Source: Aquilaria yunnanensis
Taxonomy: Eukaryota; Streptophyta; Magnoliopsida; Malvales; Thymelaeaceae
Length of the DNA: 64,000 nucleotides
Assembly (NCBI GenBank): GCA_039654915.1
Contig: CM077593.1
Span: forward strand, 36,860,501-36,924,500
Direction of reading: 5' to 3'
The translations under genes and the position numbers were made by a program. The stretch's first letter is position 1, and each line of letters begins with the position of its first letter. Below are positions 45,482-58,868 of the stretch, piece after piece. The notes under the pieces were generated by a model. It saw only the letters and a list, made by a program, of their open reading frames with translations, did not search any database and was not told the origin of the DNA.

Positions 45482-47991
45482 TGACACGATCCCCGTGCCC
45501 CTGCCCGGGATACCCTGTGAGCGTTTGTCTCACGGTGGATTGTAATTGGCTAGCTGGTTATGTGTGTGGATTAAATCCAATGCTACTAGTTGATTAACCT
45601 AGAAATGCAATATGTATGCACTTATGCTTTGACTTGGTTTATTAAAACCATAAAACATTTAATCATTTAGACATTTAGCCGGCTAAGTAAAATTCTATAT
45701 AAATAAATACAAAATGCCAAAGAATATCAAAATCAACCTTTGAGTGATTAACTACACATACACCGCTCGTGAAAGCATTTATACATAAGTAATTAATGCT
45801 CTCACCCAGAGAACAATCCCCTGAGTCAAGGAATCTTTATAACATAAATACTGGAGGCAAAATAAAGTACTGTATCAAAATACAAGACTTTGCTGAGATC
45901 TTTTACCCTAACTCCCACTTTGGACTCCTGTCCCAGTGGCGAGTCTCACAAGTCCTTTGCCAAGTGCTACTAGGCTCTGCAGCCAAAGGAAGAAGCAAGT
46001 TAGTACCACAGCCTGACCAACAGACCAACTAAATACTTAAGCAAGCTAGAAACTTAAAGTTTCTCAACTACCGTACCTTTACAGACAAAAAGGTACTACC
46101 GTGATAATCCTCAGCGATTATCCGGTCCTGCTACTCCAGACTCTGCATAACAAACAGGGAGTGAGAATTCAACATTCTCAGTAAGGGTCTTCGATGTACC
46201 TGCAAGAAAAAGCTAGGACTCTGGCTGCGAGCTCACACAGCATGAGGGTACTAGTCATATATATATATACTAGGTCGGTAGACCTCTCCTCAAGTAGTCC
46301 TCTGTATCAGGCCAAGCGTAATCACTTAGCAACCTGACACATATACAGGCCAAGCACAATCACTTAGCAACCTGACATATAGGCCAAACGCTATCACTTA
46401 GCAACCTATCATATGGCTCAAGGGCGAACCTTAGCAAGCCTCATTCAAACATAGAACCTCTCACCTAGTTGTTATGCAGGGGAATTTATGACGGGACTTG
46501 TAGACTAGGCCGCAGGGCCTCTTTGATGTAAACTAGATGAACAAGGTTTCGCCTCGTGGCCTCGTGGCTCCGGCACGGCTAGGCCGACGAGGGTTCTAAA
46601 CCTCTCACCTGAGCTATTGATAGCTAATTAAGTTCAATTGCAACATTTGTTTCCTTACTTGTTGCCTAAGCAACTTACTTACCTCAAACAGTTCAAGAAA
46701 ACTCATACTTCCGGTGGGACTTTCGGAAGTCTCGGAGTACCATCGGGATCCTCGGACCCTTAGGCACGTTCCGAACCTTCCGTAGTCTCGGTCGGGTCAA
46801 CGCAGCAAAAAGTCAAACCCCCCATTTTTAGGTGTTGGCGCCGCGTCGCCAAAGGCAAAAGGAATTGGCGACGCGTCGCCAACGAACAAACGCTCTGTGA
46901 CCGAAAAACGAATTGGCGACGCGTCGCCAATCGTCGGGCGAATTGGCGCCGCGTCGCCAATTCTGCAAAAATGCAGAATTTGGCCGATTGCTGCTATGAA
47001 CTTTGGCAACCAAATACATATAGCAAACATGCATCAAAAGTTACCAAATTTCATACACATGAAGTACATGTTGCAAGGAACAAAACCAACTATCAAAGCT
47101 AAACTATGATGCATTAGAAACATCAAACCAATCCTTCGAATTTAGCTAGTCCATCATAATTCCCAAAACGTTTCTTCACACCATACCCAAAAATTACTCA
47201 ACTTTCTCAATCCATTTCAATCCAAAAGCAATCCAACAACTTAAAAACACTTTCTCCCTTACCTTAACACCAAGAACAAGCAAGAATTCGAACCCTTCCT
47301 CTTCCAAACAAGCTTCCAAAGTTCTACACAAAACCATACCAAAACAAAGCTCTAAAACATCAAAAACACATCTTTCAACCAAAACCCAAGCTTCCAATCA
47401 ACCAAATAACATGAATTCAATCAAGAACATAACTCATACCTCGTTCAAAAACAGGGGATGGAGAAAAACGCCCTTTCAAGCTTCAAAAACATGGATTCAA
47501 GCTTGAAAATCACTTCTCCAAGCTTGAACATCCTTAATTGCGCCTCTTGACACCAAGATCACTTGATTCCAAGTTCAATTTGAGAGAGAAATGAGTGAGG
47601 GAAGCTTAAGAACGTGTTAATGGCAGCTTCTCCCCCTCTTTCCCTTCTTAAACCCTCACTTAGCAACCAAGATCACCAAGGTTTCAAGTTAAGTGCAATT
47701 AGGTCCCCCATCTTTGTAACTTAACAGTTCTTGATTAAATCCTTGTCTATTTGTTGAGTTTGAGTTAAGGTTAAAAGTTAAGTTCTAAAAATTCATTTTA
47801 AAACACTCGGGACTCGTCCCGGCCACTCAGGGTGCAAAATTACCATTTTGCCCCTGAACTTAGTTCAGAGCTTTATTCTTGTCGGAACTTAGTGAACTTT
47901 GGCAAACTTCTTAATTCTTGCTAGGCAAACTTAAATTAAACTTCTAAACTAAATTCTAAAGTCCTTACCTCCCACTAGAAGGGCCGTAACA
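45482..47991 (-). repeat. Element D 3' LTR (2510 bp)
   Basis: On + it starts TGACACGATCCCC and ends GGGCCGTAACA. It contains four near-palindromic TTGGCG(A/C)CGCGTCGCCAA motifs (46835-46960). Confidence 0.96.
46835..46960. repeat. CpG-rich palindrome array in D 3' LTR
   Basis: Four 18-bp motifs at 46835, 46865, 46913 and 46943. The second and third are the perfect palindrome TTGGCGACGCGTCGCCAA; the first and fourth differ by one base (TTGGCGCCGCG). Spacings are 30, 48 and 30 bp. The other LTR has the array at 54168-54293, with one CpG lost in its second copy. Confidence 0.95.
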
Positions 47992-50900
47992 TTCTCCCCT
48001 CCTTCTGGAATTTGGTCCCCCAAATTCCGCTGCAACTCTAGAAAAACACCAGGATATTTTTTCAGCATATCCTGCTCCGTCTCCCAGGTAGCTTCCTCCT
48101 CACTATGGTTAGACCAAAGGATCTTAACCATCGGAATCCACTTAGTCCGCAGTTTCTTGACTTGTCTATCTAAAATCTGAACTGGTTTCTCTTCATAAGT
48201 CAAGTCCTCCTGAATGGGTATCACTGAAGGATTTACTACCTGTCCGGGCTCAACTGTGCACTTCCTGAGTAAACTAACGTGAAACACATTATGCACTTGA
48301 GAAAGGTTACGCGATAAAGCCAACCGATAAGCAACTTTCCCAACTTTCTCTAACACTTCATAAGGTCCAATGAACCTTGGAGCTAACTTGCCCCTCTGTC
48401 CAAAATGACTAACTCCTCTCATGGGCGACACTTTCAGAAGTACTTTGTCACCAACCTCAAAACTCAATTCTCTTCTTCTTCTGTTTGCATACTTAGTCTG
48501 TCTGTCATTAGCTGTCTTGATTCTCTGCTGAATCAACTTAATCTTAGCTGTAGTGTCAGCTATGATCTCAGGTCCAATAACCACTCTGTCTGTTGGATCT
48601 GCCCAACAATGAGGTGTCATACACCGTCTTCCATACAAAGCTTCATAGGGCGCCATTCCAATAACAGATTGATGACTGTTATTATAGGCAAACTCGATCA
48701 GTGGTAAGTGCTGATCCCAATCACCTCTGAAATCAATGACACACATGCGTAGCATGTCCTCCAAAGTCTGAATCACCCTCTCTAACTGTCCGTCAGTCTG
48801 TGGATGAAAAGCGGTACTGAGGCTAACTTTACTGCCCAATGCTTCCTGAAAAGCATTCCAGAACCGTGATGTAAATCGTGGATCTCTGTCTGATATGATC
48901 TGATCCGGTATCCCATGGAGTCTCACAATCTCCCTGAGATATAACTGAGCCAACCTCTCCAATGTATAGGTGACTCTGATCGGTATAAAGTGTGCCGACT
49001 TCGTCAATCTGTCAACCACTACCCAAATAGCATCATGCTGACTCCGGGTGGTCGGTAACCCCACTAGGAAATCCATAGTAACGGATCCCCACTTCCTCAC
49101 TGGTAGAGATAAACTCTGAAGTGTGCCTGCTGGTTTCTGGTGTTCAGCTTTCACCACCTGGCATGTCAAACACTTTGCCACATGTCCTCGTACATCTCTC
49201 TTCAGTCCTGGCCACCAAAAATGTGTCTTCAGATCTTGATACATCTTACTAACACCAGGGTGAATACTCAATGTACTGCTATGTGCCTCCTGTAGGACTT
49301 GCTGCCTAAGTCCCTCAACATTCGACACATAGAGTCGATCACCATAATGCAGTATTCCATCTTTGTACTTGAACTCTTTCTTCAAAGCACCAGTCTTAGC
49401 TTCACCTGAAATCTTCTTCAACAATGGATCTTTCAACTGAGCTTCTCTGACTCTGGCTAACCAAGCCGTCTGAATCTCCAAAACGTAGACTAAGGATTTT
49501 TCTCGACTTTGCCATAATTCATGCAAAGCTAAGAAACAATCCTTCAATGCTCCTTCTGAAGAATCTGTAGCCTGATCCTTGGACAAGATCACTCCTGTGT
49601 ACTTTCGACTCAAAGCATCTGCTACCACGTTCCCTTTGCCAGCACAATACTCGATCGAACAATCATAGTCTTTAATGTACTCAATCCATCGCCGCTGTCT
49701 CATGTTCAGATCCTTCTGAGTAAACAAATACTTCAAACTCTTGTGATCAGTGAAGATTCTGAACGATCTTCCCATCAAATAATGTCTCCATAATTTCAGT
49801 GCAAAGATCACTGCTGCAAACTCAAGATCATGAACAGGGTAGTTCAATTCATTAGGCCTCAGCTGTCTCGAACCATAAGCAATCACCTGACTGTCCTGAT
49901 GTAGAACACAACCCAAACCTGAACCTGACGCATCAGTATAAACTGTAAAGGCTCTGTCCGGGTCTGGTAACACAAGTATGGGTGCACTGGTCAACTTTTC
50001 CTTCAGCTTCATGTAGGCTTCTTCACACTTCGGTGTCCACTCGAATTTCTGAGCTTTCCTGGTCAATGCTGTCAACGGCGTAGCTATCACAGAGAATTTC
50101 TCTATGAAGCGTCTGTAGTAACCTGCTAAACCCAAGAAACTCCTGACCTCTGTAACTGTAGTCGGTCTCTTCCAATCAACCACTGCTTGAACCTTTTCAG
50201 GATCAACTGACAAACCTTGAACACTGATAATATGCCCCAAAAACTGAATCCTCTCGGACCAAAACTCACACTTAGAAAATTTTGCATAGTACTGATTATC
50301 CTTCAGCACTTGCAAAACCGTTCTAAGGTGCTCCTCATGCTCCGCTGTAAACTGTGAATAAATCAGAATATCATCGATGAAGACCTCAATAAACTGATCC
50401 AGAAATGGCTTAAAGATCCGATTCATAGCTTCCATAAATACTGCTGGAGCATTAGTCACCCCGAAAGGCATAACCGTATACTCATAATGTCCATATCTCG
50501 TCCTGAAGGCAGTCTTCGGAATGTCTTCCTCCTTAACTCTGATCTGAAAATACCCAGACTGAAGATCAATCCTGGAAAACACTCTCGCTCCTCTGAGTCT
50601 GTCAAACAAATCATCAATTCTAGGAAGTGGATACTTATTCTTAACTGTCACTGCATTCAACTTCCTGTAATCGATGCACAACCTGAAATTCCCATCTTTC
50701 TTCTTCATAAATAACACTGGAGCTCCCCACGGTGATACACTCGGTCTTATGAAACCTTTCCCTAGCAGTTCCTCCAACTGCTTCTTCAATTCATCCATCT
50801 CAGGAGCCGACATCCTATAAGGTGGTACTGAAATAGGCTCAACCCCTGGTTGCAGATGGATAGCAAACTCAGTATCCCTCCTAGGTGGTAACCCAGGTAA

Positions 50901-51980
50901 CTCCACTGGAAACACCTCAGGAAACTGATTAGCTACAGGAATACTCCCCAATTCTTCCTCTATAGCTACTCCATTCAACGAATAATACTCCTCTTCACCC
51001 ACTACAGGGATGGTATCTACAAGTCTAAGGTGTAAACTCTTAGCACTAGATGCCAACCCTCCTGTGCAAGTCACTCTAGCTCCTTGAGCATCAGTGATGT
51101 CAACTGAGTGATTCGCACAGTTAATTTGTGCCTTGTGCTTACTCAACCAATCCATTCCCAGCACCAGGTCATAAGATTTCAACTCAATCACCCACAACTC
51201 ACAACAAAAGTCATGATCACCTAACTGCAAAGGATACCTAGTAACCACTTCATTGGTCACAATAAAACCTCTCCCTGCAGTCCTGATGAGTCTCAACTCA
51301 CCCGCAATTTCACGCTGCAAACTATGCTTATCTACCAAGGCAGAAGATATCACTGAAAGAGTAGCTCCCGTATCGAAAAGCACTCTAACACTACTGCTTA
51401 GAAAAGTAAAATTACCTCGTACAGCTGGCGGTTCTCTAGCCGCCTGGTTCGTCAAAGCGAAGACTCTCGGGTTCACTGCTGCAGCAACTACTCCAGGCCG
51501 GTTCCCAATAGCAAGCGGTACTGGAGGTAAAGCCCGAGGCGGACCTGTAACTGATCGAACCCTTGGGCAGTCCCTCGCCCAATGCCCTCTCTGACCACAG
51601 ACATTACAAATATCTGTGCCCAGTGTACATGGTCTTCCACCATGGAACCGTCTGCACCTAGGACACACACCTGTCCTCCTCCTCTTAGATGGATCCTGGT
51701 TCCCTACCATTGGTCGCTTTCCAGCACTTTTCCCCAAGTTAGATGGCCCAGCTTCCACCTTTTTCACAGGTGCTCTGGAATCCTCGAATTCCCTTTCCAA
51801 TGCCAATGCCTTCTGAACCATCTGGCGATAACTCCTGATGTCAACTGTCGCCATATACCTCCTGAAAATAGGCTTCAGGCCCTGGGAAAACTTCTTGGCT
51901 TTCAGCTCGTCATTACCCAACATATATGGAGCATACCGGATAAGTGAATTGTAGCGCTGCTCATACTCCCGTACTGACAC
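47949..51980 (-). CDS. Element D pol polyprotein (gag C-terminus to chromodomain)
   Basis: 1343 codons without a stop. In order: gag C-terminal part and zinc knuckle [14 protein letters not shown] (around residue 137), protease [12 protein letters not shown] (around 209), RT with FIDDILIYS, RNase [12 protein letters not shown], integrase zinc region ([11 protein letters not shown]...CLTCQ), and a DDE core ([33 protein letters not shown]). It ends with a chromodomain-like tail ([15 protein letters not shown]...[12 protein letters not shown]), which in chromoviruses steers integration to heterochromatin. The first codon shown is GTG after a frameshift, so this is the continuation of gag rather than a true start. 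The terminal stop lies 43 bp into the 3' LTR. Confidence 0.95.
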   Translation of the reverse strand: MSVREYEQRYNSLIRYAPYMLGNDELKAKKFSQGLKPIFRRYMATVDIRSYRQMVQKALALEREFEDSRAPVKKVEAGPSNLGKSAGKRPMVGNQDPSKRRRTGVCPRCRRFHGGRPCTLGTDICNVCGQRGHWARDCPRVRSVTGPPRALPPVPLAIGNRPGVVAAAVNPRVFALTNQAAREPPAVRGNFTFLSSSVRVLFDTGATLSVISSALVDKHSLQREIAGELRLIRTAGRGFIVTNEVVTRYPLQLGDHDFCCELWVIELKSYDLVLGMDWLSKHKAQINCANHSVDITDAQGARVTCTGGLASSAKSLHLRLVDTIPVVGEEEYYSLNGVAIEEELGSIPVANQFPEVFPVELPGLPPRRDTEFAIHLQPGVEPISVPPYRMSAPEMDELKKQLEELLGKGFIRPSVSPWGAPVLFMKKKDGNFRLCIDYRKLNAVTVKNKYPLPRIDDLFDRLRGARVFSRIDLQSGYFQIRVKEEDIPKTAFRTRYGHYEYTVMPFGVTNAPAVFMEAMNRIFKPFLDQFIEVFIDDILIYSQFTAEHEEHLRTVLQVLKDNQYYAKFSKCEFWSERIQFLGHIISVQGLSVDPEKVQAVVDWKRPTTVTEVRSFLGLAGYYRRFIEKFSVIATPLTALTRKAQKFEWTPKCEEAYMKLKEKLTSAPILVLPDPDRAFTVYTDASGSGLGCVLHQDSQVIAYGSRQLRPNELNYPVHDLEFAAVIFALKLWRHYLMGRSFRIFTDHKSLKYLFTQKDLNMRQRRWIEYIKDYDCSIEYCAGKGNVVADALSRKYTGVILSKDQATDSSEGALKDCFLALHELWQSREKSLVYVLEIQTAWLARVREAQLKDPLLKKISGEAKTGALKKEFKYKDGILHYGDRLYVSNVEGLRQQVLQEAHSSTLSIHPGVSKMYQDLKTHFWWPGLKRDVRGHVAKCLTCQVVKAEHQKPAGTLQSLSLPVRKWGSVTMDFLVGLPTTRSQHDAIWVVVDRLTKSAHFIPIRVTYTLERLAQLYLREIVRLHGIPDQIISDRDPRFTSRFWNAFQEALGSKVSLSTAFHPQTDGQLERVIQTLEDMLRMCVIDFRGDWDQHLPLIEFAYNNSHQSVIGMAPYEALYGRRCMTPHCWADPTDRVVIGPEIIADTTAKIKLIQQRIKTANDRQTKYANRRRRELSFEVGDKVLLKVSPMRGVSHFGQRGKLAPRFIGPYEVLEKVGKVAYRLALSRNLSQVHNVFHVSLLRKCTVEPGQVVNPSVIPIQEDLTYEEKPVQILDRQVKKLRTKWIPMVKILWSNHSEEEATWETEQDMLKKYPGVFLELQRNLGDQIPEGGENVTALLVGGKDFRI
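47992..48006 (-). other. Element D polypurine tract
   Basis: Minus strand AGAAGGAGGGGAGAA directly precedes the TGTTACGG LTR start; it lies within the pol reading frame. Confidence 0.8.
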
Positions 51981-52672
51981 TCTCCCTGTGTCAGATTCTC
52001 AAACTGGATCCTCCTCTGATCCTGTGCAGCTTCACTAATATACTCCTGTCTGAACTTCTTCTCGAAGTCTGTCCACTTGAGCACCTTTTTCTTGTGCTCT
52101 GGATGAGTGCCATTACTCTCCCTCAGCAGCTCCATCACGTCGTCCCACCAAAGATTGGCTCTCCCTCTCAGAAAGAATGGTACCAAAACCATCCTCTGCT
52201 CTGACTCATAACCACCACAAGTAAAGAGTCGGTTCATAACAGACAACCAGTCCTCTGCTCTATCAGGATCTCCTGTTCCGTCGAAGCTAGGTGGATCAAC
52301 TGTCTTGAATTTCTCTAACAGTCTCATCTGATGTGGAGTATCTCCCCTTCTTGGAGCCTCCATCATCTCTGGTTCCTCAACCTCCTCAAGAACTTGATTT
52401 CTACGTTCATGAGCTCTAGGCACTTGCTGTTGCTCAGCATGCCTTTCCTGTTCCTGTTGTGGCTCAACTTCCTCCTGGACAACACCTCTGTCCCCATAAT
52501 CTCTGAACATCTCTGTTACAAGAGTGTTCATGCCCTGTGCCACCTGAGCCATAGTCTCAGTCAAACCCTGTAGCACTCTGGATATCTCATCCAACCTCGC
52601 CACAACTGGGTCACTAGAACCTTCACCAAGTTCTCTAGTCCCCCTCGAAGTTACAGACCTCGTATCAACCAT
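51981..52672 (-). pseudogene. Element D gag N-terminal part (frameshifted)
   Basis: ATG at 52672-52670 (MVDTRSVTSRGTRELGE). A coiled, acidic N-terminal region is followed by the capsid-like domain FKTVDPPSFDGTGDP...WLSVMNRLF...FFLRGRANLWWDDVMELL. The frame is lost after NLTQGE near 51982: compared with element E, one base is missing, so the continuation is in the pol frame. In intact relatives gag and pol share one frame here. Confidence 0.92.
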
Positions 52673-52795
52673 AATAACCTGCAACCACAGCCAAACAACA
52701 TTTCCCCAGATGTTGGTCAGTACTAACTTCCTAGCACTTGGACTTTACTACTAGACCTCAGTCTAAGCCTCCAATATCTATGAAATAAACCCTTA

Positions 52796-52807
52796 GCTCT
52801 GATACCA
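52796..52807 (-). other. Element D primer binding site (tRNA-iMet)
   Basis: Minus strand TGGTATCAGAGC, seven bases from the 5' LTR end. Confidence 0.93.
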
Positions 52808-52814
52808 AAAACAC

Positions 52815-55324
52815 TGACACGATCCCCGTGCCCCTGCCCGGGATACCCTGTGAGCGTTTGTCTCACGGTGGATTGTAATTGGCTAGCTGGTTATGTGTGT
52901 GGATTAAATCCAATGCTACTAGTTGATTAACCTAGAAATGCAATATGTATGCACTTATGCTTTGACTTGGTTTATTAAAACCATAAAACATTTAATCATT
53001 TAGACATTTAGCCGGCTAAGTAAAATTCTATATAAATAAATACAAAATGCCAAAGCATATCAAAATCAACCTTTGAGTGATTAACTACACATACACCGCT
53101 CGTGAAAGCATTTATACATAAGTAATTAATGCTCTCACCCAGAGAACAATCCCCTGAGTCAAGGACTCTTTATAACATAAATACTGGAGGCAAAATAAAG
53201 TACTGTATCAAAATACAAGACTTTGCTGAGATCTTTTACCCTAACTCCCACTTTGGACACCTGTCCCAGTGGCGAGTCTCACAAGTCCTTTGCCAAGTGC
53301 TACTAGGCTCTGCAGCCAAAGGAAGAAGCAAGTTAGTACCACAGTCTGACCAACAGACCAACTAAATACTTAAGCAAGCTAGAAACTTAAAGTTTCTCAA
53401 CTACCGTACCTTTACAGACAAAAAGGTACTACCGTGACAATCCTCAGCAATTATCCGGTCCTGCTACTCCAGACTCTGCATAACAAACAGGGAGTGAGAA
53501 TTCAACATTCTCAGTAAGGGTCTTCGATGTACCTGCAAGAAAAAGCTAGGACTCTGGCTGCGAGCTCACACAGCATGAGGGTACTAGTCATATATATATA
53601 TACTAGGTCGGTAGACCTCTCCTCAAGTAGTCCTCTGTATCAGGCCAAGCGTAATCACTTAGCAACCTGACACATATACAGGCCAAGCGCAATCACTTAG
53701 CAACCTGACATATAGGCCAAGTGCTATCACTTAGCAACCTATCATATGGCTCAAGGGCGAACCTTAGCAAGCCTCATTCAAACATAGAACCTCTCACCTA
53801 GTTGTTATGCAGGGGAATTTATGACGGGACTTGTAGACTAGGCCGCAGGGCCTCTTTGATGTAAACTAGATGAACAAGGTTTCGCCTCGTGGCCTCGTGG
53901 CTCCGGCACGGCTAGGCCGATGAGGGTTCTAAACCTCTCACCTGAGCTATTGATAGCTAATTAAGTTCAATTGCAACATTTGTTTCCTTACTTGTTGCCT
54001 AAGCAACTTACTTACCTCAAACAGTTCAAGAAAACTCATACTTCCGGTGGGACTTTCGGAAGTCTCGGAGTACCATCGGGATCCTCGGACCCTTAGGCAC
54101 GTTCCGAACCTTCCGTAGTCTTGGTCGGGTCAACGCAGCAAAAAGTCAAACCCCCCATTTTTAGGTGTTGGCGCCGCGTCGCCAAAGGCAAAAGGAATTG
54201 GCGACGCATCGCCAACGAACAAACGCTCTGTGACCGAAAAACGAATTGGCGACGCGTCGCCAATCGTCGGGCGAATTGGCGCCGCGTCGCCAATTCTGCA
54301 AAAATGCAGAATTTGGCCGATTGCTGCTATGAACTTTGGCAACCAAATACATATAGCAAACATGCATCAAAAGTTACCAAATTTCATACACATGAAGTAC
54401 ATGTTGCAAGGAACAAAACCAACTATCAAAGCTAAACTATGATGCATTAGAAACATCAAACCAATCCTTCGAATTTAGCTAGTCCATCATAATTCCCAAA
54501 ACATTTCTTCACACCATACCCAAAAATTACTCAACTTTCTCAATCCATTTCAATCCAAAAGCAATCCAACAACTTAAAAACACTTTCTCCCTTACCTTAA
54601 CACCAAGAACAAGCAAGAATTCGAACCCTTCCTCTTCCAAACAAGCTTCCAAAGTTCTACACAAAACCATACCAAAACAAAGCTCTAAAACATCAAAAAC
54701 ACATCTTTCAACCAAAACCCAAGCTTCCAATCAACCAAATAACATGAATTCAATCAAGAACATAACTCATACCTCGTTCAAAAACAGGGGATGGAGAAAA
54801 ACGCCCTTTCAAGCTTCAAAAACATGGATTCAAGCTTGAAAATCACTTCTCCAAGCTTGAACATCCTTAATTGCGCCTCTTGACGCCAAGATCACTTGAT
54901 TCCAAGTTCAATTTGAGAGAGAAATGAGTGAGGGAAGCTTAAGAACGTGTTAATGGCAGCTTCTCCCCCTCTTTCCCTTCTTAAACCCTCACTTAGCAAC
55001 CAAGATCACCAAGGTTTCAAGTTAAGTGCAATTAGGTCCCCCATCTTTGTAACTTAACAGTTCTTGATTAAATCCTTGTCTATTTGTTGAGTTTGAGTTA
55101 AGGTTAAAAGTTAAGTTCTAAAAATTCATTTTAAAACACTCGGGACTCGTCCCGGCCACTCAGGGTGCAAAATTACCATTTTGCCCCTGAACTTAGTTCA
55201 GAGCTTTATTCTTGTCGGAACTTAGTGAACTTTGGCAAACTTCTTAATTCTTGCTAGGCAAACTTAAATTAAACTTCTAAACTAAATTCTAAAGTCCTTA
55301 CCTCCCACTAGAAGGGCCGTAACA
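52815..55324 (-). repeat. Element D 5' LTR (2510 bp)
   Basis: Same ends and length as its mate at 45482; followed by TSD TTTCT. Confidence 0.96.
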
Positions 55325-58300
55325 TTTCTAGTGATTCATTCTAGCCATTTTAGATGCATTGTTCTTGTATGCATGGTCAAGGACTCAAAGGAAAAGTTCT
55401 AGCAACTAAGAATACTTTTTAATGCATTTTTGGGTAAATATGCATTTACTGTATTTTCTAGCCCTAGTTTACTATGATTCTTTTAGTTTATGATTAAAAT
55501 AGTGTTGTCTAGCATTTTTTGGAATTCATTCTAATTCTAGTGTTTTTATTTTAGGAATTTTTCCAAATCCCCTAGTCCGATTTGTTCTAGTCACAAGTCC
55601 CATTGTTTGTTCTCTTGCATCCCAAGCATCTTGCTGTTGTTTGTGTCATCCCTAGGTGTTCCCCAATTCATTTCAAAGTCTTTCAAAATCATCCTTGCTT
55701 TCTTTCTTTATTGTAACTAATTAGTGCCACCCACGTCACACCTATAAGCATGTGAGGATTTCAATAGTTGAAGGCCATGTGGGCTCTCTCTATTAGCTTG
55801 TTTCTTACCTATATCATGATTGTCAATTGTCAATTAATAAGATGTGGTAGCAAAAGAGAATCCATGGGTCTATTAGTGCCCTTTTTGCTATCAACGATTT
55901 TCCACCACCAAATTATTTGCTTCAAAAAACTTCAAAAGTGCTTTAAGCATCCTTTGTGCCTTTCTCTTCTCTCATTGCACTTTCTACTTCGTTCGATGCA
56001 ATCTCTATCACTTTGTCATTGACAATCTATATATTTAAGGTAATTCCTTAGTCTTCTTTGTTTTTTTTGGTTTCAATCTCTTTCTTTGCTCATCTTCATT
56101 AATTGCTGCTCATTGGTTGGCCACTGTTCCTTATGCCAACTAATGATGATTTATTATTTCTTTTTGAGATGACTCACAAGTGAGCTAAGTGGAAAGTGGT
56201 CACTAGTGGATAATCTTAGGAGGGCAATAACTATAAATTACCACTAGTTGACAAGCGTTGAGGCTTGTATGGCTCCCAAAATGTCTAGAGCCCATGGATC
56301 TAAAGAAGACAACTTTTTGATGTAAGTACTCTAGGTCCAAGTTGGCCTTCATTTTGCCTTGCAACAAGCCATTTAGTAGCTTTGTGAGCACTACCACCTT
56401 CTCTTTCTTAACTAGCTCCCAATTCCTTCATGCATATAAACGTTTTCATCCTTGCCTATAGCAGGGGTCACGCATATTTTAGAGCATTTCCTTCACTTCT
56501 ACACCCTTACCATTACTTCAAGTTCTGCCTTTTTTCAATCGTTGGCAAGTCCTCACAAGGGCAATTGGTCTTTTGCCTTGGTTGTTGCCAGAGATTCTTA
56601 AGGATGTTTGAAGGATGGAATTTCCTTTGCCCTTAATGAGCCCTTCAGGTAGTCCCCATGCAAATGGATGGATCTTTCATGTATGGCTCTATGGAATGCC
56701 CCTGTTGATGGGGAAGTCTAAGTGTGTGAGGACTTATCAGGGGCTCCTAATGTGATTGGAAGGGGTTTTGGTGGATGAGAACTATGATAAGTTATTTTCA
56801 TTCCCATTTTAATGATTTGACAAGAGGACACTTTTATACATTGGTATCAGTTGGTCCTATTTCAGTTATGTCGAGGTAAAGAATCCCGCAAATTTTTTCA
56901 TAGTTGCTAAATGGTAGTTGATCATCAACATAAAAATCACTGCCAAAGGATAGAGAGATTCTTCTTCTTGTACTCACCATCTTTATTCTTTATGCAGACA
57001 TGGGATTTGTGACTGTTTTGCTGAACAAGAGGAAAAGGCTTTGGTTGGTCTTAATGAAGCCTAAAGGTGATGTTTGCCCCACCACTGGTAGCCCTTCTTC
57101 CACTAGCACCAAGCAGGGACATGGCGGCCCTTTCTAGCTAATGAACTTGAATCACTACTGACACCTATTCCTATCCTACAGGCATCTCCCTAGCCTCTAA
57201 TCATTCTTGACACCAAGAAGGTTTAGCCTGAGTCTGAGATTTTACACCAAAAAATAAAGGTTCATGTGGAGCATATGTAGAAGACGGCTTGTAGGATGAA
57301 GACTTCCCTATCTTACCTAGATATGGCTAGTAAACACTTCACATGTTCTTATTTTGGTTTCCTTGCCTTTTTGCCTTAGCATGCACTTGAAAGTTACTAA
57401 CCCTCTGGTCTTTTAGGCAAGGGGAATTGCTTGGTCCCCAAAAGCTAAAAAGCATAAAGATTTAGTCCCTACCAAGGGTCAAACGATTGAAGAATTTCAG
57501 TCTATAGGGGGCCCAATTTTTGAATTGGGGGGCCCTCCCAACAACTGCCTATGATGGACTAGATTGACCCCTACTTCCATCTAGAAACCTTGACAACCAA
57601 ATAGCTCTAGGCCTATCAAAAGATGATCACTAAGAAAGGGACTAGGAATCCCTCCTTGACCCTCTATGGACCGTTCATCAAAGGGTTAATCCTCAAGGAC
57701 AATAGGGACTTGCATTATAGAGTCCTTGAGGTGCTTTTATAAGTGTCATCTAATTACTAGGTAACTAGTTTATTTTGTTTGCAAGCTAGATTTAAGTCAG
57801 CGTCATCTAATTACTAGGTAAGTAGTTTATTTTTTTTTTGCAAGCTAGATTTAAGTCAAGTCATCAGGTTGAAAAGTCCTTGGAGTCTATAAGAATAAAA
57901 TTCTAATTAAATATAAGTGCAACTAGGGGTAAAATGGTAATTTGGTGAGTCAATGTGATACTTTGACAAAGAAAATGGAATTAAGTTTCTGGAGGTGAAA
58001 TCAACATCTTGGTTAATTACACGCTTGAACCCTAACCTTTAATTATTATTCTTGTCCTAAGCCTAACCTCATTAAAACATTACATTTTAGCCCTTTTCTA
58101 GATAGAACTCATTATCTTGGATGGAAACCACCATGTAAGCATAGGATTATAGGAGAAAAGTGCTTGTCAAACTTTGAACTCCCTTTGCTAAAAAACCTTG
58201 GAAATAGTACAATACTACTCTTGCTTCATCAATTTATCAATTCCCAATTCTTCCCACCAAATTTAAAATCATTTTTCTTACTTTCTTTTTCCTTAAGCTT

Positions 58301-58868
58301 CATCAATAATACCCTGACCAATAAATGATAAGTTGGGCTAGTTTGATCACTAAAAACATGAAACCTTTTAAAATCGTGATGAACCCAATTGATGATTTTA
58401 TTGAAAAAGCATAGAAGACACCGTAGGTGATGAGTTGATGCCAAGGAGGGCAAGGATAAAGTTGTTCAAGTTGTTTGTTTTTGTTTCACATCTCAGACCT
58501 TGGGAATTGTGGGTCGTCCATTCTAATCTCACAACTTTACTAGGTGCAAAGCTACAACTTTTGCTTAATGGTACACTGATGACTATGGTCTTTACTGCCA
58601 TATAGTCACCTTGGATACCCGCTAAGGTGACAAACTATCAGGTGCCATAATGGGACGTTACCAAATGACCAACCTTTAGTACTAAGAAAGAGTTTTCCCA
58701 AGTCAGACCTACCAAGGATGCATCGTCATGGCTTTTCGGGACCTAACACCATAGACCCGTCTGAGTTGTTAGAAAGCCCTATTTAGCTCTATGCTAGTAG
58801 TTGGGGAAAGGCTGCCACATATCCCATCTTTACCTATTATGTCAACTCGTATAGTGCGATGGAAAACA
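55325..58868. other. Unassigned sequence between elements D and F
   Basis: 3.5 kb that continues the sequence interrupted by D. I find no recognisable gene or repeat family. Short frames near 56430-56636 and 57000-57120 look like decayed coding fragments but cannot be named. A local tandem duplication lies at 57744-57859. Confidence 0.6.
57744..57859 (+). repeat. 57-bp tandem duplication
   Basis: Two near-identical segments beginning GTCATCTAATTACTAGGTAA and ending GCTAGATTTAAGTCA (57744-57798 and 57802-57859) differ by one substitution and a longer T run. Confidence 0.9.

Larger units (their letters stand above)
45482..55324 (-). mobile_element. Element D: full-length Tekay-like chromovirus, 9843 bp
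   Basis: Two 2510-bp LTRs (45482-47991 and 52815-55324) and TSD TTTCT (45477-45481 and 55325-55329). Internal parts on the minus strand: primer site, gag, zinc knuckle, protease, RT, RNase H, integrase and chromodomain. I count about 16 differences between the LTRs (about 0.6%), most of them transitions, so this is the youngest insertion in the window. One gag frameshift is the only coding lesion I see. Confidence 0.96.

Noticed and set aside
46760..47109. Short frames with repeated WRRGAN/WRRVAN-type residues
   Set aside because: Shadows of the palindromic CGCGTCGCC motifs in the D LTR, present identically in both LTRs.
56430..56636. 68-codon frame that loosely recalls plant mobile-domain proteins
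   Set aside because: Match is too weak by eye and there is no supporting flanking frame.
57506..57536. Apparent hairpin AGGGGGCCCAATT...AATTGGGGGGCCCT
   Set aside because: The arms do not pair properly in the G-rich part; imperfect and probably fortuitous.
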